A DNA stretch of 64,000 bases. It comes from Bimuria novae-zelandiae CBS 107.79 (taxonomy: Eukaryota; Ascomycota; Dothideomycetes; Pleosporales; Didymosphaeriaceae). Below the pieces are notes generated by a model. The model worked only from the letters and a program-made list of their open reading frames with translations. It ran no database searches and was not told the origin of the DNA. The position numbers and the translations under genes were made by a program. The DNA is taken from assembly GCA_010015655.1 (NCBI GenBank), contig ML976668.1, positions 755,734-819,733 of the forward strand. Reading direction: 5' to 3'. Positions 46,717 to 54,885 of the stretch are shown here, piece after piece. Each line of letters starts with the position of its first letter. Positions within the stretch are counted from its first letter, which is position 1.

Positions 46717-47535
46717 ATGTTACCGTCTACGCCGCCAAAGCGCGAGCTGCTCATGGTGGGCATGAGCGCCAAAACTTACCGCATCGGAAACACCGTCAGG
46801 AAGGAATGTCATGTGCTCGTTGATGACATGGGCATCACAGAGCAGAACATGGAGGCATGCAAAAATGAGGCCGACGTCTATCTTATCCTGGGCAGCCACC
46901 CACTCATCGCCAAATGCTTGTCAATTGGTCCCGAAAAGGAATATATTGAGCTTGAGTACTATCCTAACGGCAACCTTAAGGAATACGTCCAGAAGAATTG
47001 CACAAGAATCACAGAAACGGATCTGAAGCGTTGGGCCTATCAAATGGTTGAAAGTGTCGCATATATCCATTCTAAGGGAGTCAGGCATTCTGATTTCAGG
47101 CTCGACCAGTGGCTGGTAGACGCAGACCTTAACGCCCGGCTTAGTGACTTCAACGCATCGGGATTTGACGACCAGCCAGACCTCGGATTAAAAGGAAAAC
47201 CGGCACAGGGACTTGAAATCCTAAGCCATTACCTCCCTCGAGATCCTGAGGCGGATAACACGGTGGAGTCGGACTTATTCGCAATGGGTTCTACACTCTA
47301 CGAACTCCTAGCTGGTCAAACCCCCTACGAAGGCCTGAGCGACGAATCAATCGAGTCATGCTTTCGAAGAGGAAAGTTTCCGAGCACAGAAGGACTTCTG
47401 CTTGGGGATATTATTATGGGCTGCTGGGAAAAAAAAATTTCTTCTGCTAAAGACATCCTTAATTACGGCAAGGATGTCTTCAGATCGAAGGAAACGAAAG
47501 AAGCCGATAAGACGGGAGAGAGAAAAGATGTGTAG
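46717..47535 (+). CDS. degenerate protein kinase (probable pseudokinase)
   Basis: 272 residues, one exon, start at ATG 46717 (context caaataATGTTA); the frame is open further upstream but without a better ATG. It has a kinase-like fold: KNEADVYLILGSHPLIAKCL (helix C with Glu52), hinge IELEYYPNGNLKEYV, then the catalytic loop GVRHSDFRLDQWLVD at 122-135 where HRD-LKxxN is HSD-FRLDQ, and RLSDFNASGFD where DFG is DFN. A glycine loop and VAIK lysine are not clear. FAMGSTLYELLAGQTPYEGL matches helices F-G. Missing motif residues suggest weak or no catalysis and a scaffolding or regulatory role. Similar small kinase-like proteins are expanded in filamentous ascomycetes. A MITE sits in its promoter. 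Confidence 0.8.
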   Translation: MLPSTPPKRELLMVGMSAKTYRIGNTVRKECHVLVDDMGITEQNMEACKNEADVYLILGSHPLIAKCLSIGPEKEYIELEYYPNGNLKEYVQKNCTRITETDLKRWAYQMVESVAYIHSKGVRHSDFRLDQWLVDADLNARLSDFNASGFDDQPDLGLKGKPAQGLEILSHYLPRDPEADNTVESDLFAMGSTLYELLAGQTPYEGLSDESIESCFRRGKFPSTEGLLLGDIIMGCWEKKISSAKDILNYGKDVFRSKETKEADKTGERKDV

Positions 47536-47767
47536 ATAATACGATATATTCTCTAGCAACCGCTCGTTTAACTCTATCCTTATCTTGTACGCGCCCGTTA
47601 TCCCCTCTTAAGCGAACGACACCAGCAATAGAATTTGCCTTGTTATTAAGCTAAGTGGACGTGATGATAGCGGGCGTATCTAGTGTTTGACCTCTCGTAG
47701 ATAGTGCATAATCAACAAACATGTTAGAGGACAACCAAGTTCAACTAAGGTCTTTGTACCAACCTGC

Positions 47768-47992
47768 CTAGGCCGAGCTGGAATTTCCGCCTTGATCGCC
47801 GTGATTATGTCCTGGACGCGGACCTTTCCTCCTAGTCGATCCAGAATGAATCATCTGGTACCTGTGGCAGTTTCGAATACCGCTGGCAGGTTTCTCGTCG
47901 CATGGATCTGCCGTGTACTTGACTTCATCGCATACTCCAATCTTGCAACCACCTCCAGAATAAAGGTACGTGGTCCTGTATTCCTTACACAT
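47768..47992 (-). CDS. possible small cysteine-rich secreted protein
   Basis: 74 codons from ATG 47992. Five Cys at positions 2, 16, 21, 31 and 42 (GGGCKIGVCDEV, DPCDEKPASGIRNCHR) and a Gly/Ser/Arg-rich tail. Upstream in the same frame lies a hydrophobic stretch (TIFVLLESIAILYLTKSA, about 48050-47993) that looks like a signal peptide but has no ATG of its own; a possible acceptor (taacctacttcag) near 48060 suggests a start exon further right. Internal GTACC sites could be donors. Size, cysteines and location between transposons resemble fungal effectors. The gene model is uncertain. Confidence 0.35.
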   Translation of the reverse strand: MCKEYRTTYLYSGGGCKIGVCDEVKYTADPCDEKPASGIRNCHRYQMIHSGSTRRKGPRPGHNHGDQGGNSSSA

Positions 47993-48059
47993 AGCTGATT
48001 TGGTAAGATAAAGGATGGCTATACTCTCAAGAAGGACAAAGATTGTGATAAATCGAGCT

Positions 48060-48706
48060 GAAGTAGGTTAAAGTTAAGGTTACTTTGGGGATTGCTGTCG
48101 AATTATCAGAGTGTAGCTGAGGGGCAATTTATAGCCAGCCTGGAGGATTTCGTACCTACCCAGACCTGAGTGGCCGGCGTTTAGGCGATTAACACTACAG
48201 CTTGAGCTGGTTGCAACCTTGCTTGTGTTAGGCAGCAGCCAACCGCGTGAAGTTTTTAGTTACCCCCAGTCTTTCACTTTCAGAAATTTTAATCTCAGGA
48301 ACAACTCTCCTCTGAAATGTTCTTTACATAGCCTGAGCTGAAGGACTCAGTGAGCTCGGTACCAACTTTGATGTCGTATTTTAATGAGTAGACCTGACAG
48401 GAAACATTGCGCTCATTCAAATACTACATTAAGTCTTTACCCCGCTCATAAATTTGGTAGGCAAGGGTATAGCGAACGCACATGAGGCGCCTTGAGCTAA
48501 CGTTGGTGCTCGGGCGTGAATAGGTCATGTTGTAAAATAGAGGGGTCGCTGCAGGCATCCGTTCGCAGACCACGGTCACGGAGAAAAATGGCCCCAATTA
48601 TGGCGTTCATCCGGCAGAGCTAGCGGCAAATAGTCCATACTTATTGGAGGGAGGCTTGTGATTGGATGGCAAGGAGATTTGGAGGCGACGGAAGGTGGCG
48701 GCGGTA
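48060..48706. other. intergenic, nothing supported
   Basis: Normal to slightly AT-rich composition; no ORF with recognisable content, no repeat found. Confidence 0.4.
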
Positions 48707-51000
48707 TCCCCCGCATGGCCAACATCGCCCTGGCACGGGCCACATCTTATTAGCCAATTAGATGCAAATACATCAAAACACTAAATGTTTGTCGTCATGT
48801 AGGCAATTTTTGTTTGCCAGCTAAAACACGCCTTTTTCAAAAGCTTTTATATATATAACTATGCCTAATTATACAGCGCTATTAAGCAACAATGCCGACT
48901 TCGTAAAATATATAAAGTACAGCCTAAAGGCAGGAGATTTGCCTAATTTACCTACTTAGCCGCCACCCTTATAGTAACCGCTTAAAATTAATAATCTATA
49001 TACTTTTAGACGCGCTCTCTTACCTAACTATATAGATTTTAACTCTCTTATTACTTTGTTTAACTTATTTTTTAATACAGGCGTCGTTAATTAGATCGCA
49101 TACTATACGAATTAGCATGCTAAAAAGCTTTAGGCTAACGCGCCCTTAACGCCTAATCACTATTAATAAAAACCTACCTCTCTAAGCGAGCTATATACGT
49201 ACTTCGCCGTTGTTATTTATATAGGCGTCTACTGGGAGCCCTTGCTCGTTAAATACTAGTAGAAGCTTTATAGGATAGCGCCTCAGCATGAGATTAATTA
49301 CTATATGTTAAAGGAGAGATGGCAGCAGCTTAATTACTATTTATACTATATAAAGGTTAACTAGAGCTTTAAATCTCCTTTTGGCCAAGTGTGGGATCTC
49401 TTAGAGACGCTCTATAAGCGTAGCTTTAAGTACTAGGCGCCTGGCGTACACCTTTACGTTAATAAGGTAATTACGAGATTTATAGGCCGCATAAGTAAGG
49501 TTATAATAATAAAAATAAAGCCTGTGCTTAAAGGCTTTAAGATCTAGTGCTTAGCTAATAATAAAGTAATTCTAAACTAGTTATTTTATGCTAGAGGGCG
49601 AGAGCCTATTAACTTACTTAACTTACCTACTAACGCGCTAGCTTTTACTCCTATAAAGTTAGTTTCTATTACTCTCGTACTTGCCGTAAACGCTGCCGGC
49701 CAGCGCCTCTTTCCGCCAAATCTCTACATTGTGTGGGACGACAATCTCTTTAACACTATCCCTATACTTAAATACTTTAGATCTAAAGGCGTAGGCTGCG
49801 CTAGGACAGTCCGCATAATAAAGATAATAATAGAGGAGATTTTTAAGGTAATAGTAAAGGCGGAATTATAAGTAAAAGCGCTAGCTATTAGTATTTACAC
49901 GCGGGCAAAGCTCTTAAAGGAGCGCTTTAATAGTAACCTAATAAAACTTAAAACACACTATACGCGCAAGCTAGAGTAGGGAGATACTTACTAGGCGCTT
50001 TTATAGAGTTGGCAGGTGCTTTAGGCAGCTTAGAGAGATAACTAGGTTATTCTTTTTGCCAGTACTATCGCTAAGCGTAAGTACTTTGCCCTTAATACCA
50101 TGCTAATGCTCCGCTAACGATAGTCGCTATAAGTAACTTAGGTTATTATAAAGCTCCGCCGACGCTCTAAGATGGCTCTAAATAATAAAAAACTCTTTAA
50201 GAAAGCCTTTAGTAGCGAGCCTTTTAAGTTACTAAGTATTCCTTAGATAATAGATAACTATAATTGCTATAAGAGCAAGGTTAATCGCTTTAACTAAATA
50301 AAAAGCTACTACTCTATTTAGCAGGTCCGCTAGCGTACCTAGCGCCCGCTCTAGTACTTTCTACTAGATCTAACGCTTAATAATTGCTACAGGCTCTCCT
50401 TGTACTCCTCTCGCGACTCCGCCAAACGCTCCGGCCACAAGAAGTTCCTATACAAGCTTATTAAACAGCTCTTTAAGCGAGGTGGCCGCCCTACTCGAGG
50501 CTTAAACAAGCGTAAGCGACCTGACGACGTACTCGCTAGTGGAGAGGGTAACTTTGGTAGCTTATATATATCTATAAAGCTGTTTGCGGAGGGCAAAAGC
50601 TGTGTTAATTATATAGTAGCTAGACGTATAACTAATAAGAAGCTCTAATCCCGGACACCTTTAGTATAAGTTATAAGTAATATAAAGTTATTTTATAGCT
50701 CTTAATACCTACTATATACTTATTATAGCTATACGCTTTGCTAGCTACCTTTATATAGACTAGAAGTTAATGCTAAGTGCTGGGCAGAGCACCTCTGCTG
50801 GCATTAAATAATTAGGTTAACGGACATAAAAGTAAGCTTAACTATTATGTAAACCTATCTTAAAGCCCTTAGAGATGCAAAATCTATGCGAAGTTACCCT
50901 ATAGAGGTATAATTCTTGGTGTTCTGCCGGGTCGGAGCAATTCATTCGATTGGCCCTTAAATGGTGGCCCGTGCCAGGGCGATGTTGGCCATGCGGGGGA
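48707..51000 (+). mobile_element. piggyBac-like DNA transposon flanked by TA
   Basis: 2294 bp with inverted repeats of about 37 bp (TCCCCCGCATGGCCAACATC...) at 48707-48743 and 50964-51000, identical apart from the inner edge. Both ends are flanked by TA (48705-48706, 51001-51002). One plus-strand transposase relic lies inside. The terminal repeats are not RIP-mutated, the middle is. Confidence 0.88.
48861..50648 (+). pseudogene. piggyBac-like (DDE_Tnp_1_7) transposase, RIP-damaged
   Basis: From ATG 48861 one frame with many stops reads to 50648 (about 595 codons). Readable segments: LPNYIDFNSLITLFNLFF, KPTSLSELYTYFAVVIYIGV (family N-terminal hallmark), FGQVWDLLETLYKRSFKYWA-type text, LVLAVNAAGQRLFPPNLYIV followed by WDDNLFNTIPILKYFRSKGV (DDE aspartate region), and a clean C-terminus at 50400-50648 rich in Lys/Arg (RSGHKKFLYKLIKQLFKRGG). 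Stops sit at Gln and Trp codons. Length and motif order fit piggyBac-like transposases. Confidence 0.75.
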
Positions 51001-51292
51001 TAGCCGAGAGCGATGCAGCCTCTTATGTCCGCTATTAAACCGCGCTGTACCCCGCAGCTTTGCCACCGAGGCCGCGTTCCAACGCGTTAATTCGCCATGA
51101 CCGCGCGCCGCTGACAAGTCACTTTCTATAGATAAATACGAACACGTTATACAAAGGGTAATCTCAATAAAGCCGGCCGTCATGTGACTTGCCAAGACGC
51201 TAGCGCGTCACTAGCGGAACAGAGTCTCCGAGCCTCCAAGAGCTCTGTAGAGCGTTAACACCTACACTTCAACCTTACGTTTCTCACTCAAT

Positions 51293-52745
51293 ATGGCTTC
51301 AAATCCTGCCTAAAAAAAAAAAAAAAAAACTCTCGATTGCTGTCAGAAGCCCAGCTAGCTACTATCGTCGTTCTTAGAACATAATACAACCTCACTTTCC
51401 CAGAAATCGCCACTGATTTGGGTATAACTGACCACGCATGTGGTAAGGCATTTTAACGCGTTAAAGATGCTACAAAGGTCGACTTACTGCAGGAATTGCT
51501 AGCTGCAACACCTATAGTCAAGCAGTCTCCTCCTGGCAGACCTATAAAGGTACGCGCTGGCTCTACGCTGAGCGTAAGACCACGGCATGATATTATTGTA
51601 TATGGCACCTACCGGGTGCATAACGCTGTTAGAGACCTCTGCGCAGAAGCTAGCATTACACTTAGTAAGAATATAGTCTATAATATTGCTAGGGAGCACC
51701 GCGATAAGTAGCACCTATATATAATAACTTATAGAGTATAACCTAAAAAACTAGCGCTTAGTAGTAACGACAAGGACTAATAACTATAGTACTATACCTA
51801 GCTTAAGGCTAAAAATAACTTACACTTTCCACGCATTATATTCGTTTGCTATAATAAGACCTCTAAGTCTATTAGCGGGAGTAATATACGTGGCGGAAAG
51901 CAGAGGATTTTAAGATTAGTTAGATAAGATAGTAACGTCTACGCACTGTCTATAACGCTACCTAAATTTAGTTTTATAATCTACGCTACTACTTTAACTA
52001 ATACTACTTACTCCTATTAACGCCCTTGCGTTATTTAGGCTTAAGATAATAATATAAGCTATAAAGACCTTATATAACGCAACTCCTACATAAATAATAT
52101 AGTAAAGGAGGCCCTTAAGGTTAAACGCTCTCGCGCAACTGTCGCTAGCACCTATAAGGAGTAGTAACTATAGGAAATTAACTATAATATTACCTATAAT
52201 AATAGTTAACGCTAAGCTACTAATAAGGCTACTAGTAAGAAAGGTAGAGCTCTTCGCGCAGGTATTAAGAAACCTTTTACTATAGAAAGTTCTTTAAAAT
52301 AGAGGAGTTTGTATGCAAAGGAGGGAAGGGCATAAATGGCATCTAGTACGCAAAGAACATACTTAAGAAACACCTATTCCTTTATTACTACACTATACGC
52401 GACAATAACTAAGGCGTAGCTATCTATTTAATTTAAGATAACGTTTACCTACACTTACTAGGCCTCTAGTACTACCAGCTAGAAATTAAAGCTCTAGGAA
52501 TCAAGTTTGGCCCTCAGCCTCCCAATTCACCCGACTTACACCCAATTAAGCGCTGTTTTGGGCGTCTAGAAGGTTTTTTGGCAAGTTACGAATGCCTATC
52601 AAGTTCCAAGGAGGCCAAAAAGGAGGTCTGGCAAGGTGATAAGACACTCAGGCAGTATATGGCCGAAAAGCTTCATCCCACCTACTTTATGCGCGTTGCA
52701 GAGCTCTGCGAGGACGCAGGTGGTCAGAATAACTTTACAGCATAA
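51293..52745 (+). pseudogene. element A transposase, frame-shifted and patchily RIP-mutated
   Basis: Start ATG 51293, then an 18-A run (51312-51329) after which the frame differs. Helix-turn-helix text follows (LTFPEIATDLGITDHACGKA, PIVKQSPPGRPIKVRAGS), then IVYGTYRVHNAVRDLCAEAS. The centre 51720-52490 is heavily mutated. The last 250 bp are nearly clean and carry the DDE end: GPQPPNSPDLHPIKRCFGRL and YMAEKLHPTYFMRVAELCED, stop at 52743. Fits a Tc1/mariner DDE_3 transposase. Confidence 0.75.
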
Positions 52746-52873
52746 TTAGAACATCTTATTTGGGTGTATTTGCTCATACTTTAGATGGAATCAAGATGCC
52801 TGACTTTTGAAGTTCCTACCCCTGCAGGAATCCCTGCTGCACGTGACGGCCGACTTTATTGAGATTACCCTTT

Positions 52874-54311
52874 CACGCGGTAAACGAAAAATCGCGCACA
52901 CCAAACTAGATGAGTCAGCTTTTTGTCACCCATACATTTGCCCTACAAAGTCGAAATTCGAGCCATATTAAATCGATTTCGACGCTAAATCGCACCGTGA
53001 GGCTTGCTTTATATGTAGATCTATATATATATAACTTTTGTTTAGTGTTAAGCTTAATAACCTATAATTTCTCCGCTAGAGTCGTAGTAGTCTCGTAGCC
53101 TTTGCGGCATGCTATTAACGCGCTTATTTATAAACTTTTAGCTAATTAATTACTAGCCTTTAATTACGAGGTCTCTTATTTTAAAGACGTCCTAATAGGG
53201 GAACTTTTTAAGATACTGCTTTAAAGGCTGCTAGCAATTTTCTATAGGTGCCAAATTAAGTAAGTATGTATAGTTAAAGTAGGACTTTAAGCTATAGGTT
53301 TTTTTCTAATTACGAATAATATTATTAGAGGATTTACCTATCCTATAGCTAGAGTTATTATCTTCCTCTAGCACAAAGTCGTCGCCGCGTAAAATCTATA
53401 GCTTAATAATACGCTTAAGGATCGCGTCGCGGTATACCTTAAGACTTATCTTGCTATTTTTATTACTTAAGACGTTGTAAAAATATAAGTTACTCTTAAA
53501 ATTAAAGCCTACGGTAGCCTATAAGTACTGGCGCTCTAGAGTCTTCTCGTCGTCGCGATTTAATATATATTATATACAATCGCGATAATAGCGCTCTCTA
53601 GGTTTTCTAACAATCTTTATCTTGCCCTTAGGCCCTATACTCTAGTGTACCTCGTTGGAGAAGCGTACGCGGCGCTAGTCCTTCTTATTAGGGTACTTTT
53701 TAAGTATAATAGTAAAGTACTTAACGCGGAGCTTTGCAACGCGCTAAGAGACCTAGCCTTTATTATAAGTAACGTATTTTAAGTAATCTATAGTGTAAAA
53801 ATGCTTTTTAAGGGTCTTGCCGCTAACGCTAAGATCTAATTTATATGCTAGCTACTCCTATATAAGGACGCGGGCGTCTTATCCTAGGTCTTATAAATAC
53901 TTATTAGCACGCTCTAGGTCCTTTAGAAATAGCTTTAAGGGTCTACCGCGCTTCTCCGCTGTTAATATACTATTATAATAGGTCCTATCAGCCTCTATAT
54001 TGTCCTTAGCAAGTATCTCCCAGCCCCCGCGGCGTTTCACGCCGTAATAGCTAAAAATATTATTATAATAGTAGGGTATGCGGCGGAAATCTATGAACTC
54101 ACAGGCACCTTTAATCCGCGACTTTTTTAACGTGTTTAAATAGAGGTTATTAGGTAATTAGGCTATCTAATTAATTACGTAGTAAAATATTATTGTAAAG
54201 TGGTATAGCGTGTGGAGTTTTATTTTTGTGTAAAAAGGTGGCTGCAGAGTGTTGCATGGCGGGGGTGGACTAGCGTTGTTTTGGTGTGCGCGATTTTTCG
54301 TTTACCGCGTG
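52874..54311 (-). mobile_element. DDE element B inserted in the right end of element A
   Basis: 1438 bp with perfect 32-bp inverted repeats (CACGCGGTAAACGAAAAATC...). It splits the right terminal repeat of element A: gattaCCCTTT before and CCTTTGta after, so ccttt is duplicated at 52869-52873 and 54312-54316. It carries a minus-strand transposase relic. Confidence 0.88.
53040..54220 (-). pseudogene. element B transposase (DDE_3, Tc1-like)
   Basis: Minus-strand reading: KRGRPLKLFLKDLERANKYL, helix-turn-helix part LDLSVSGKTLKKHFYTIDYL, RRVRFSNEVH.SIGPKGKIK, ATVGFNFKSNLYFYN, LRGDDFVLEEDNNS and LLNLAPIENC.QPLKQYL (dots are stops). The order D...D...E with a LAPIENCW-type end is that of Tc1-like transposases. 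RIP stops are numerous. Confidence 0.78.
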
Positions 54312-54452
54312 CCTTTGTAGAACTAGAGGCATTTCCCACTTACTTGATGATCCACTGAATTCTCCACCCTTTCACCCGCCATGGGGAATTTGCTCTGCCC
54401 AAGCCTTGCCAGCCTATTATAAACGGTATATGACCCAGCAGTGACTAACCCT

Positions 54453-54842
54453 CGTTAATACATCGGTCCGATATATCTGCGAAACGCGCCCGGATGCCCG
54501 CTGTTTATAAACCCTACCAAGTACATCTGCTCTTTCTATTATCGATACAACAACCGTGACCGATGGTCTTGGAAGCGAATATCGGCCGAGACCGATTCAT
54601 TTGTGCTTTGCCACAACGACCTCGGCTCACAAAACATTTTTGTGCGACCGGATACGTTTGAGATCGTCGCAATCATAGAATGGGAGTTCGCGGGGTTTTT
54701 CCCAACACACTTCGAATTTCCCTTGTGGAGAGTGTTTAGTTGCGAGGACGAACGGATAATGTACAAGGCCAGTTCACGCGAACTGGACTTCTTTGGGCTC
54801 AAACTGGAGGATTTGAAAGACTGCATTCAAGCTGGGCCATAG
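54453..54842 (+). pseudogene. aminoglycoside-phosphotransferase-fold (APH) remnant
   Basis: Open from 54453 to TAG 54840 with no ATG before 54603. It reads FVLCHNDLGSQNIFVRPDTF (catalytic HxDLxxxN loop), VAIIEWEFAGFFPTHFEFP (IDWE-type metal-binding segment, here IEWE) and a helical C-terminus. Fungal APH-family kinases are about 300-450 residues; here only the last 130 remain, so the N-lobe is lost, probably by rearrangement next to element A, whose right end lies 130 bp upstream. The DNA is not RIP-mutated. It ends 43 bp from the end of the FunK1 gene on the other strand. Confidence 0.7.
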
Positions 54843-54885
54843 TTATCACAACGTTAGTTTATGAATATGCCGAATGATTATCTCC

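Larger units (their letters stand above)
51152..54317 (+). mobile_element. Tc1/mariner-like element A, interrupted by element B
   Basis: Inverted repeats CAAAGGGTAATCTCAATAAAG... (about 35 bp, two mismatches) at 51152 and, split, at 52842-52873 plus 54317. TA flanks at 51150-51151 and 54318-54319. Without element B it is about 1.7 kb. It holds one plus-strand transposase. Confidence 0.88.
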
